From Microbacteriaceae bacterium (lineage in GTDB: Bacteria; Actinomycetota; Actinomycetes; Actinomycetales; Microbacteriaceae): DNA of 64,000 bases. The stretch is taken from assembly GCA_025464995.1 (NCBI GenBank), contig JAODMO010000055.1, positions 62,001 to 126,000 on the forward strand. Reading direction: 5' to 3'. Made by a program: the position numbers and the translations under genes. Numbering within the stretch: position 1 is the first letter of the stretch; every line of letters starts with the position of its first letter. Below are positions 47,469-55,656 of this stretch, in pieces. Below the pieces are notes generated by a model, which saw nothing but the letters and a program-made list of their open reading frames with translations, was not told the origin of the DNA and made no database searches.

Positions 47469-48323
47469 ATGAGGGCCATCTGGAAGGGCGCGATCACGTT
47501 CGGGCTCGTCAACGTGCCGGTGAAGGTGTACAGCGCGACGGAGGACCACGACATCCCGCTGCACCAGGTGCACGACAAGGACGGCGGCCGCATCCGTTAC
47601 CAGCGACGCTGCGAGATCTGCGGCAAGGTCATCGACTTCGAACACATCGACAAGGCGTTCGACGACGGTGAGCGCACCGTCGTGCTGACCGCCGACGACA
47701 TCGCCTCGCTCCCGCAGGAGAAGAGCCGCGAGATCGACGTGGTCGAGTTCGTGCCGAACGAGCAGCTCGACCCGATCATGTTCGACCGCAGCTACTTCCT
47801 CGAACCGGACTCGAAGTCGAACAAGGCGTACGCGTTGCTGCGGCGCACCCTCGAGGAGAGCGAGCGCACCGCGATCGTGCACTTCGCGCTGCGGCAGAAG
47901 ACGCGGCTCGGCGCGCTGCGCGTGCGGGGCGACGTGCTCATGCTTCAGTCGCTGTTGTGGGACGACGAGGTGCGTGAGGCGTCCTTCCCGGCGCTCGAGG
48001 AGCGGGTGCGCATCACGGCGAAGGAGCTGGAGATGTCGAAGGCGCTCGTCGAGTCGTTCGAGTCGGACTTCACCCCGGGCAAGTTCAACGACGACTACCA
48101 GGCGGAACTCCGGCAGCTCATCGACGCGAAACTCGAGAAGGGCGACGCGCTCACCACCGAGGAGACGTTCGGCGACGACGAGGAGAAGGGCGAGAAGGAG
48201 GACGGCGAGGTGCTCGACCTCATGGAGGCCCTCAGGCGCAGCGTCGAGTCGAGTCGCAAGACCGCGCCCAAGACCGCGCCCAAGGCGAAGGCGAAGGCGG
48301 CGCCGAAGGAGAAGGCCGGCTAG
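47469..48323 (+). CDS. ku: Non-homologous end-joining protein Ku
   Basis: Homodimeric ring that binds DNA ends and recruits LigD. The 284-aa protein starts MRAIWKGAITFGLVNVPV, has CEICGKVID (a Cys pair usual in bacterial Ku), VLTADDIASLPQEKSREIDV, and ends in a Lys/Ala/Pro tail thought to bind DNA. GAGGAGG is 5 nt before the ATG. The 87-nt gap to ligD holds both promoters; TGTACT near 47445 is a possible ku -10. Convergent with the small Rho-N-like gene 4 nt beyond. Confidence 0.97.
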   Translation: MRAIWKGAITFGLVNVPVKVYSATEDHDIPLHQVHDKDGGRIRYQRRCEICGKVIDFEHIDKAFDDGERTVVLTADDIASLPQEKSREIDVVEFVPNEQLDPIMFDRSYFLEPDSKSNKAYALLRRTLEESERTAIVHFALRQKTRLGALRVRGDVLMLQSLLWDDEVREASFPALEERVRITAKELEMSKALVESFESDFTPGKFNDDYQAELRQLIDAKLEKGDALTTEETFGDDEEKGEKEDGEVLDLMEALRRSVESSRKTAPKTAPKAKAKAAPKEKAG

Positions 48324-48327
48324 CGCG

Positions 48328-48594
48328 TCAGCTGTTGCGCAGCGCCTCGACCAGTTTCGGCTTGGTGAGCCGCGAGTAGCCGGTGAGGCCGATCTCCTTC
48401 GCGCGGCCGCGCAACTCAGCAACGGTCCAGTCGTCGTAGTCGCCGGAGCGTCCGCCGGTGCGGCCGACGGCCGACCTCCCGCGGGCCGCGGCGGCGTTGG
48501 AGATGCGTGCCGCCTTCTGCTTGCTGTTGCCCTCGTCGACGAGCTTCTCGTAGAGTTCCGGGTCTTTCAGGCTCGGGGTGGATGGACCGGGCAC
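48328..48594 (-). CDS. Small Rho-N/SAP-like domain protein (DUF7218-type)
   Basis: An 88-aa protein. The first part (DPELYEKLVDEGNSKQKAAR) matches the small DUF7218-type module, and the end (WTVAELRGRAKEIGLTGYSR followed by LTKPKLVEALRN) is a Rho N-terminal/SAP-like helix-extended-loop-helix that usually binds nucleic acid. GTG start with GAAGGGAG upstream; TATAAA-type sequence near 48640 on the minus strand is a probable -10. It sits between Ku and the membrane genes and may be DNA-associated. Confidence 0.8.
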   Translation of the reverse strand: MPGPSTPSLKDPELYEKLVDEGNSKQKAARISNAAAARGRSAVGRTGGRSGDYDDWTVAELRGRAKEIGLTGYSRLTKPKLVEALRNS

Positions 48595-48624
48595 GAGGCG
48601 CTCCCTTCGGTGTCGAGGATTCTG

Positions 48625-49713
48625 CTACCTATTTATACGCGCCGTCGCTGCTTCCCGGATGGCCTTGCCATCGCGCACGTCGTCTGCGCGCTGTCGGGCG
48701 AGCATGAGGTTCCGAGTGGTGTCGCGAAGCGGCAACTGGATCGTCTCCTCCGCCGCGAGGCCGGAGGAGAGCTGGCGCAGGCGCACGACCTCGGCGTCGA
48801 ATTCTGCGCCGAGCACGAGCACGAGATTGGTGATGTACAACCAGAGCAACAGCACCACCGCGCCGCCGAGCCACCCGTAGACGCGCTCGTACTGGCCGAT
48901 CGTCGCCACGTAGAGCGCGAAGCCGGCGGTGGCGAGCGCCCACGTCACGATGGCGAACCCCGCTCCCCAAGAGACCCACCGCAATCGGAGGTGCCGCACG
49001 TTCGGCGTGTAGAAGTACAGCACACCGGCGACGACGATCGCGAGGGCCACGAGCAGGGGCCACTTGCTGATGTTCCACACGCTCAACCAGGGCTCGGCGA
49101 ATCCGAGGCTCTCGCCGAACGCGGCTGCGGCGCGAGGCGTCGACACCAGTATGAGGAGGATGGCGCCGAAGGTGACCATGAGGAACAGCGTCACGAGCAT
49201 CATGAGGCCGCGGAACTTCCAGATTTGCCGGCCCTCGAGCACCTCGTAGGTTGCGTTGATCGCGCGTCCGAACGCGGTCGCGTAGGCCGACAACGTCCAG
49301 AGCAGGAGCACGAGGCCGACCACGAGGGCGATGCCGGGGTTGCCGATGCTCAGGAACTCGCGCAGCGGCGCCTCGGCGGCGTCGACGGTCGACGGCGCGC
49401 CGAACTCGTCGACGACGGCGAGGATGCTCTCCACCGCACGGTCGCGGTTGCGGGCGATCGCGAACAGCGACACCACCACGAGGGCGCCGGGGAAGAGCGC
49501 GAGAGTGGCGAAGAAGGTGAGGGCGGCGGCCGAGTCGATGCCGCGATGCAGCACGAAGCCGTGCAGCGCCCGCCGCGCGGCGTAACGCCACGCGGAACGG
49601 TCGAGTCCGCGACTCGTCGGCGTCGGCGCATCCGTCAGGTCGTCTGTCGGCTCGCCGACCGGTGCGTCCGTCGCCTCATGGCCCGCGGCGGTGTCCCGCT
49701 CCGACGTCGTCAT
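48625..49713 (-). CDS. YihY/BrkB-family membrane protein
   Basis: A 362-aa protein of the YihY (formerly called RNase BN) family with about six transmembrane helices, a hydrophilic 40-residue N-terminus and a polar tail. Typical motifs: DSAAALTFFATLALFPGALV, YYTPNVRH-like YFYTPNVRHLRLRWVSWGA and GQYERVYGWLGGAVVLLLWL. The biological role of the family is unsettled. Its ATG overlaps the previous stop by 4 nt. Confidence 0.9.
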   Translation of the reverse strand: MTTSERDTAAGHEATDAPVGEPTDDLTDAPTPTSRGLDRSAWRYAARRALHGFVLHRGIDSAAALTFFATLALFPGALVVVSLFAIARNRDRAVESILAVVDEFGAPSTVDAAEAPLREFLSIGNPGIALVVGLVLLLWTLSAYATAFGRAINATYEVLEGRQIWKFRGLMMLVTLFLMVTFGAILLILVSTPRAAAAFGESLGFAEPWLSVWNISKWPLLVALAIVVAGVLYFYTPNVRHLRLRWVSWGAGFAIVTWALATAGFALYVATIGQYERVYGWLGGAVVLLLWLYITNLVLVLGAEFDAEVVRLRQLSSGLAAEETIQLPLRDTTRNLMLARQRADDVRDGKAIREAATARINR

Positions 49714-50225
49714 CTGCGGCGCCGATCGCGATCGGCGAGCACCGGCAGGCCGAACCAGAAGCCGAGGAACACGACGGTCGCGATCACCGCCGCGAGGATG
49801 CCGGCGGTGCGGCCGAGCACGACGTCGAAGATCAGCAGCAGGGTGCCCATGAGCACGAGGGCCACGCCGACGAGGGTCGCCTTGAGGATGCGGTTGCCGA
49901 CGCTCACGATCCCCTCCTTCGCCCCCTCGCGGAACAGGGTGCGGTGCAGGCTCACCGGGGTGAGGGCGAGAGCCGTCGTGAGCGCCGCGAGCACGACGAG
50001 CACGAGGTAGACGTCGACCTGGAACGCGTCGAGGTCGGTGAACCGCGGCTGGAAGGCGAGCGTCAGGAGGAATCCGGTGAGGATCTGCGTGCCGGTCTGG
50101 GTGACACGCAGCTCCTGGAGGATCTCCGCCCAGTTGCGGTCGAGGCGTTCGTTCTCCGACTCGTGGCGACCGGGTCCGCCGTCGTCGGCGTGCACGGATG
50201 AGGCTTCGGGTTCTCCACTGTTCAC
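49710..50225 (-). CDS. DUF6328-type membrane protein
   Basis: A 171-aa protein: an acidic hydrophilic start, then LDRNWAEILQELRVTQTGTQ and a membrane domain of about four helices beginning LTGFLLTLAFQPRF. This layout matches DUF6328 proteins as I recall them. The GTG at 50225 overlaps the stop of the Ada/AlkA gene (GTGA), and its own stop overlaps the YihY start, so the three genes form one coupled operon. Function unknown. Confidence 0.78.
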   Translation of the reverse strand: MNSGEPEASSVHADDGGPGRHESENERLDRNWAEILQELRVTQTGTQILTGFLLTLAFQPRFTDLDAFQVDVYLVLVVLAALTTALALTPVSLHRTLFREGAKEGIVSVGNRILKATLVGVALVLMGTLLLIFDVVLGRTAGILAAVIATVVFLGFWFGLPVLADRDRRRR

Positions 50226-51739
50226 CCCTCGATCGTAGTGACGGACCCGGGTCTCGCGGGCCGCGCGCGCCACAGGTGCATGGTGGCGTAGCTGCGCCAC
50301 GGCGCCCAGCGCTCGCCGTGGGGGGCGAGCGACCGCGCAGTCGACGGCATTCCGTGGTGTGCTGCGCTCTGCAGCACGACGAGGTCGGTCGTCAGCAGCA
50401 CGTCGGGGCTCCCGAGCACCCGCATGGCCAGGTATCCTGCCGTCCACGGCCCCACTCCGGGCAGGGCCACGAGCCGGGCCGTGAACTCCTCGACGGTGGT
50501 GGCGACGTCGACGGAGAGATCGCCGCTCGCGAGGCGCTCGGCGACGCCGAGGATCGTGCGCACGCGCGACACGGGGCCGCGGATGACGCCCGCCGACCCC
50601 GCGATACGGTCGGCCGTGGGAAACAGTCCGTCGGCGCCGAGCTCCGCCGTGATGCGGCCCAGCACGGTGCGCGCCGCCGACACCGAGATCTGCTGCCCGA
50701 CGAGCGTGCGGAACAGCGTCTCCTCGGCGTCGAGACTCCCCGGCAGCCGCAGCCCCGGCAGGCTCCTGACGAGCGGCTCGAGGGCGGGGTCGCTGCGCAG
50801 CGCCCCGTCGATCGCGACGGAGTCGGCGTCGAGGTCGAGGAACCGCCGGATGCGGGCGACGAGGGTGGACACATCCGCGATGCTCTCGAGTCGCGCGTCG
50901 CAGCGGACCGCCGCGACGCCGTCGAGGGTGAGGCGCACGGTCGCGATGCCGTGCGGGAGTCGGACGCGGCGCTCGAAGGAGTCGGCCGTGGCCGTCTCGA
51001 GGGCGGGAACCGCGTGGTCGGCGAAGAATCGCAGCAGGCCCGCGCCGTCGAAGGGGGCACGCGCGGGCAGGCGGAGGGTCACGGAGACTCCCGAGCCCTC
51101 CTCGGCGGAGACGATCGCGGCGGTCGCGCGGCCGCGCGGGTCGGTGCGGCGCAATCCGCGCAACTGGCTCGGGGTGCGCTCGTAGACGGCCGCGATGGTG
51201 TCGTTGAATTGGCGGATACTGGAGAACCCGGACGCGAACGCGATGTCGGCGACCGCGAGCTCGGTCGAGACGAGGAGCGTCCTCGCGTTCTGTGCGCGGT
51301 GGGCGCGCGCGAGGGCGAGCGGACCGGCGCCGAGTTCGGCGACCAGCACGCGGGTGAGGTGGCGGGGGGTGTATCCGAGCCGGGCGGAGAGGCCGGACAC
51401 CCCCTCGCGCTCGACCACCCCGTCGGTGATGAGCCGCATCGCCCGGGAGGCAAGATCGTCGTGGGTGTTCCAGTCGGGAGAGCCGGGCACGGCATCGGGC
51501 AGGCAGCGCTTGCAGGCGCGGAGCCCGGCCTCATGAGCGGCCGCGGCCGTGCGGTAGAACGACACATTGCGGCGATGGGGAGTCATCGCGGGGCAGCTCG
51601 GGCGGCAGTAGATGCCCGTGGAGTGCACGCCCGTGATGAACTGTCCGTCGAATCGGGGGTCACGCGACGACATCGCGCGGTACCGCTCGGCGAAGAGCGA
51701 GTCGGGCGACTCGTCGGGGTCGAGGGGAGCGGGGGACAT
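50222..51739 (-). CDS. Ada-type regulator fused to AlkA DNA glycosylase
   Basis: A 505-aa alkylation-damage protein: an Ada N-terminal zinc domain with Cys45, Cys49, Cys76 and Cys79 (GIYCRPSCP, RACKRCLPD), Cys45 being the methyl acceptor position; an AraC-type helix-turn-helix (about residues 95-185, DIAFASGFSSIRQFNDTI); an AlkA N-terminal domain; and the HhH-GPD core with ALPGVGPWTAGYLA and the catalytic Asp in LLTTDLVV. It would sense methyl phosphotriesters, activate transcription and excise alkylated bases. ATG 51739 has GGGAGGGTGGAG upstream. First gene of a three-gene operon. Confidence 0.93.
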   Translation of the reverse strand: MSPAPLDPDESPDSLFAERYRAMSSRDPRFDGQFITGVHSTGIYCRPSCPAMTPHRRNVSFYRTAAAAHEAGLRACKRCLPDAVPGSPDWNTHDDLASRAMRLITDGVVEREGVSGLSARLGYTPRHLTRVLVAELGAGPLALARAHRAQNARTLLVSTELAVADIAFASGFSSIRQFNDTIAAVYERTPSQLRGLRRTDPRGRATAAIVSAEEGSGVSVTLRLPARAPFDGAGLLRFFADHAVPALETATADSFERRVRLPHGIATVRLTLDGVAAVRCDARLESIADVSTLVARIRRFLDLDADSVAIDGALRSDPALEPLVRSLPGLRLPGSLDAEETLFRTLVGQQISVSAARTVLGRITAELGADGLFPTADRIAGSAGVIRGPVSRVRTILGVAERLASGDLSVDVATTVEEFTARLVALPGVGPWTAGYLAMRVLGSPDVLLTTDLVVLQSAAHHGMPSTARSLAPHGERWAPWRSYATMHLWRARPARPGSVTTIEG

Positions 51740-51887
51740 GGCTCCACCCTCCCACGGCCGCGCCGACACCACTAGCGGGTTTCGGACACGGCTCGTGCGA
51801 GGCCGCCGACGGCAGTTTTCTCAGCCGGTGCGCCCTGATCCGATGGCCCTCAGCCGTGCGCGCGCCCGTGGGCGGGGCGCCGCGACA

Positions 51888-51893
51888 TAGGCT
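51888..51893 (+). promoter_or_regulatory. -10 box TAGGCT of the GlcD-like gene
   Basis: TAGGCT ends 7 nt before the GTG at 51901, supporting that start over the later ATG at 51916 or the earlier ATG at 51856. Confidence 0.45.
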
Positions 51894-51900
51894 GGGCACT

Positions 51901-53340
51901 GTGAACAGAGTCGTGATGAGCACAGTCGTCAGCCAGTTGCAGGCCGAGCTCGGCGCGGCCGTCTCCGTCGATCCCGTCGAGCTGGCCGCATGCCGCCTCG
52001 ACAAGTCCGGGCACGAGTCGACGACGGCCCCGCTGGCCATCGTCCATGCCGCATCCGTCGCCGATGTGCAGGCGACGATGCGGGCGGCGACAGCCACGGG
52101 CACACCGGTGGTCGTCCGCGGGGCGGGCACCGGACTCGCGGGCGGAGCCATCGCCGGTCACGGGGAGATCGTGCTCTCGACGCTCGGGATGACGCGGATC
52201 CTCGAGATCTCGGAAGACGACGAGCTTGCCGTGGTCGAACCGGGCATCATCAACGCCGACCTCAACGCGGCGCTCGCCGGATTGGGACTGTGGTTCGCGC
52301 CCGACCCCGCGAGTCGCGCGATCTCCACCGTCGGCGGCAACATCGCCACGAACGCAGGCGGGCTGCTGTGCGCGAAGTACGGCGTGACCCGCGAGGCCGT
52401 CCTGGGCCTGAAGGTGGTGCTGGCAGATGGACGCCTGATGACCTTCGGACACCGCACCGTGAAGGGAGTCACGGGGCTAGACCTCGTCGCGCTCATGATC
52501 GGCTCGGAGGGCACGCTCGGCGTCATCGTCGAGGCGACCGTGAAGCTGCGTCGGCTGCCGCAGGGCGAGCCGTCGACGATCGGCGCATACTTCCCGACCG
52601 TCGAGGCCGCAGCGCGCGCCGCATCCGTCATCAGCGCGTCGGGCGTGCGGCCCGCCATCATGGAGCTACTCGACCCGCGCGCGATGACCGGGATCGCAGG
52701 ATACCTCGGCATCTCCGTGCGCGCCGAGTCGTACCTCCTCGTGCAGGCAGACGGCTTGGGCGCGGCCGACGAGGCCGAGGCGGCGCTCGCGATCATTCGT
52801 TCTCTCGGTGGGGATGCCACCCTCACGACCGACCCCCTCGAGGCCGCTCGACTGCTCGCGCTCCGGCGTTCGTTCCACCCGGCGATGGAGTCGCTCGGTA
52901 CAGTGCTCATCGAAGACGTCTGCGTGCCGCGCAGCACCCTCCCGGCGATGTTCCACGCCATCGACGCGATCAGCGCCAGGCACGGCGTGACCATCGCGAC
53001 GGTCGCCCACGCGGGCGACGGCAACCTGCATCCGAACTTCGTCTTCCAGGGCACGGAGGTGCCCGCCGCGGTGTGGGCGGCCGCGGACGACATGTTCGAG
53101 ACAGCGCTGCGCCTCGGCGGCACGCTGACGGGCGAGCACGGTGTCGGCATCCTCAAGAAGCGCTGGCTGCGCGACGAGCTCGGCGACGACCAGGTGGAGC
53201 TGCAGCGCGACATTAAGCGCGTGTTCGACCCGATCGGCATCCTCAATCCGGGCAAGCTCTTCTCGACACCGGCCGAGTCGATCCCGGTGGTGCAACCGGT
53301 GCCCACGGACGCGGCTGTTCACAGCTCTCTCACGGAATAA
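51901..53340 (+). CDS. FAD-linked oxidase (glycolate oxidase GlcD / D-lactate dehydrogenase family)
   Basis: Flavoprotein of 479 aa oxidising a 2-hydroxy acid. The FAD-binding PCMH domain shows GTPVVVRGAGTGLAGGAI, STVGGNIATNAGG and GLDLVALMIGSEGTLGVI; the C-terminal FAD-oxidase domain has the metal-binding HAGDGNLHPNF and GEHGVGILKK. Glycolate, D-lactate or 2-hydroxyglutarate are family substrates and cannot be separated here. No GlcE/GlcF partners are encoded nearby, so it likely acts alone, as D-lactate dehydrogenases can. Confidence 0.88.
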   Translation: MNRVVMSTVVSQLQAELGAAVSVDPVELAACRLDKSGHESTTAPLAIVHAASVADVQATMRAATATGTPVVVRGAGTGLAGGAIAGHGEIVLSTLGMTRILEISEDDELAVVEPGIINADLNAALAGLGLWFAPDPASRAISTVGGNIATNAGGLLCAKYGVTREAVLGLKVVLADGRLMTFGHRTVKGVTGLDLVALMIGSEGTLGVIVEATVKLRRLPQGEPSTIGAYFPTVEAAARAASVISASGVRPAIMELLDPRAMTGIAGYLGISVRAESYLLVQADGLGAADEAEAALAIIRSLGGDATLTTDPLEAARLLALRRSFHPAMESLGTVLIEDVCVPRSTLPAMFHAIDAISARHGVTIATVAHAGDGNLHPNFVFQGTEVPAAVWAAADDMFETALRLGGTLTGEHGVGILKKRWLRDELGDDQVELQRDIKRVFDPIGILNPGKLFSTPAESIPVVQPVPTDAAVHSSLTE

Positions 53341-53367
53341 GCGGGCGCCGCGGGGCGTTGAGCCAGT

Positions 53368-54141
53368 ATGACCCTAGTGAGCCCAGCCCCCCAGTCCGGT
53401 GCATCCGGCGCGCGTATGCCGGCCACCCGTATGTCCACCCCCGCGCGTCCCTCGACGCAGCGCACCTCCACCGCACGCCCCCGCACCCGTGACGGCCTTG
53501 CCCGTCCCAAGACCGGAGAGGTGCGCGTGCGCGTCGGCGCCCTGGGCCTCAGCTCGCTCGGCGTGCAGGCCGCGGGCCTCATCTCCGCCGTCGGTCCCGA
53601 GGCCGGCGGCTTCGCGCCCGGCGACCGGGTCTCCTACCGCACCGACCTCGACCGCGGGGCGACGGCGGAGAAGCAACTCAGCCTCGTGGTTCCCGAGCGC
53701 GACCTCATCGGTTTCCCGAAGGATGTCGCCGTCGAGTCCGCTGCTGCCTACCTTCCGCTCGGCCTCGTCGCCCGCACCGTCGTGAAGCAGCTGCACTCCG
53801 TCGGGCGTGGCAACCGCGTCGCCATCGCCGAAGACCCGTCCGGGGCGCACCACTTCGTGGCGGCGTGGGTCGCCGACCTCGGAGCGACCGTCGTCGAGCC
53901 GGGCGACTCCTCCGCCGACGTCGTTATCAGCCCGTCCGACTACGCCGCGGCGGCGCGGTGGCGGTACGCCAACGGACTCGTGCAGATCGCCGCGGCCGAC
54001 GTCTTCGCCGAGGTGCGTCGCGGCGTCTTCGACGACATCGCAGTGACCACCTACTCCTTCGCAGACGCCGACCGTGCGCGCTCGGAGATCGCCCGTCGCG
54101 AGTCGACCACGCCCGTCATCCTGCTTCCCGAAGCGGCGTAG
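53368..54141 (+). CDS. Degenerate MDR/quinone-oxidoreductase-like protein
   Basis: A 257-aa protein carrying fragments of the medium-chain dehydrogenase fold: AAGLISAVGPEAGGFAPGDR from the GroES domain, AAAYLPLGLVARTVVKQL, and a Rossmann-like VAIAEDPSGAHHFVAAW with no GxGxxG. The first 45 residues are low-complexity Ser/Thr/Arg/Pro and replace the usual start, and the C-terminal half is shortened. NADPH binding is doubtful, so this is either a diverged non-catalytic relative or a decaying gene without stop codons. It follows the GlcD-like gene by 27 nt. Confidence 0.6.
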   Translation: MTLVSPAPQSGASGARMPATRMSTPARPSTQRTSTARPRTRDGLARPKTGEVRVRVGALGLSSLGVQAAGLISAVGPEAGGFAPGDRVSYRTDLDRGATAEKQLSLVVPERDLIGFPKDVAVESAAAYLPLGLVARTVVKQLHSVGRGNRVAIAEDPSGAHHFVAAWVADLGATVVEPGDSSADVVISPSDYAAAARWRYANGLVQIAAADVFAEVRRGVFDDIAVTTYSFADADRARSEIARRESTTPVILLPEAA

Positions 54142-54184
54142 CAACACACGCGACGGCGGCCCTTGCAGGCGATCGGGCTGCCGG

Positions 54185-54190
54185 TAAGGT
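54185..54190 (+). promoter_or_regulatory. -10 box TAAGGT of the PrsW-type gene
   Basis: TAAGGT, 6 nt, ATG; predicted leaderless. Confidence 0.5.
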
Positions 54191-54196
54191 CGCTCC

Positions 54197-55429
54197 ATGA
54201 CAAAGATCGAGCCGCCCAGCGGCCAGCCTGACGGGGGGACCGCGTCGTTCGTCGTGGCGCCGCACCAGGCGCCCGTCGACGTCCGTCGCGCGGCCTCCGT
54301 CGTGACCGGGCCGGGCGTCGCGCCGCCCCCACGCCGCCTGGGTCTCGTCGTGCTCGGGGTGGTCGGCATCACCGTGCTCAGCCTCGTGGTGCTCGGGGTC
54401 GTGGCCTACCTCGTCGCAGGCCTCGGCCCCGTCGCCTTCGGCGTGGGCGGCATCATGGCGCTCGTTCCGCTCACGATCGTCTTCTTCGGCGTGCACCTCA
54501 TCGACAGGTGGGAACCGGAGCCCCGCGGCATCCTCGTCTTCGCCTTTCTCTGGGGTGCCGGGGCCTCCGTCGCGGTCGCGCTCATCGTCGGAGCGCAGTT
54601 GGAGGCGCTGCTCGCCTCCTTCACCGCGGATGCCGGGGTCGACGACTTCCTCGCGTCGGTCGTGCAGGCCCCGATCGTCGAGGAGGGCGCGAAGGGTCTC
54701 GGCCTGCTGCTCATCTTCTGGTTCGCCCGGAAGCACTTCGACGGCCCGGTCGACGGACTGGTGTACGCCGCGTGGGTGGCCGGCGGCTTCGCCTTCACCG
54801 AGAACGTGCTCTACTTCGGCTCACAGCTGCTCACCTCGGGCGCGGTCGACGGCGGGCTCGCCGAGATCTTCCTCGCCCGCGGCATCATGTCGCCGTTCGC
54901 ACACGTGATGTTCACCGCGTGCACCGGTGTCGCGCTCGGGTTCGCGGCGCGACGCACCTCCAGTCTGGCGGCAGTCGGGGTGTTCCTGCTCGGGCTCGTC
55001 CCCGCGATGCTGCTGCACGGTTTCTGGAACGGATCGCTGTACTTCGTGAGCGATTTCTACGGCTACTACGCCGTCGTCCAGTTTCCCCTCTTCCTCGGCG
55101 CGGTGCTCGTCGTGCTGTCGCTGCGTCGCCAGGAGGCGAGGCTCACCCACACCCGCCTCACCGAGTACGCGGCGGTCGGATGGTTCAATCGCGACGAGAT
55201 CGACGTGCTCGCGACATCTGCCGGCCGCCACCGCGCACAGGCCTGGGCGAACGGTCGCGGCGTGGGCCGCACCATGCGCCAGTACACGAGAGACGCCACC
55301 CGCCTCGCGGCGACCCGCCAACGCATCGTCACCGGTCGCGGCAGCGCCGGCGCCGAGGCCGACGAGGCGGCGCTGCTCTCCTCGATCGTCGCAGCGCGGG
55401 CGAGGCTTGCGGGGGCGACGACCCGCTGA
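54197..55429 (+). CDS. PrsW-family intramembrane metalloprotease
   Basis: A 410-aa membrane protein with about eight helices. The three PrsW motifs are present: EEGAK (about residue 163), FTENVLY, and H in HVMFTACTG, with a further LLHGFWNGS. PrsW-type proteases cleave anti-sigma factors in Bacillus; targets in actinobacteria are mostly unknown. A proline-rich cytoplasmic start (about 45 residues) and a helical Arg/Ala-rich cytoplasmic tail (from about residue 320) flank the membrane part. No sigma or anti-sigma gene lies in the window. Confidence 0.88.
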   Translation: MTKIEPPSGQPDGGTASFVVAPHQAPVDVRRAASVVTGPGVAPPPRRLGLVVLGVVGITVLSLVVLGVVAYLVAGLGPVAFGVGGIMALVPLTIVFFGVHLIDRWEPEPRGILVFAFLWGAGASVAVALIVGAQLEALLASFTADAGVDDFLASVVQAPIVEEGAKGLGLLLIFWFARKHFDGPVDGLVYAAWVAGGFAFTENVLYFGSQLLTSGAVDGGLAEIFLARGIMSPFAHVMFTACTGVALGFAARRTSSLAAVGVFLLGLVPAMLLHGFWNGSLYFVSDFYGYYAVVQFPLFLGAVLVVLSLRRQEARLTHTRLTEYAAVGWFNRDEIDVLATSAGRHRAQAWANGRGVGRTMRQYTRDATRLAATRQRIVTGRGSAGAEADEAALLSSIVAARARLAGATTR

Positions 55430-55656
55430 CCGGCCGCCCGCGAGAAACGTGCGGAACGCCCCTGAGGGAGGCCGTTGACAGACTCATCGCCCAGCGGCGC
55501 GGCGCTGCCTGCGGCTCATACTGGGCGACGAGTTGTTCTGGCTAATATCGTGGACCCCCGCCGGCGGGAACGCAAGACATTTCTGCCGCGCCGAGCTGCC
55601 GGTGGAAACTCTCACGGCCCAGACGACGTAGGCTGGATACCCTGATTTCGAGGGGT

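Noticed and set aside
55430-55656. Rifamycin-associated palindrome before the HelD-type gene
   Set aside because: I looked for the GGGGCTTGC-type inverted repeat known upstream of helR genes and found no match; only a TAGGCT -10 candidate and short GC repeats are present.
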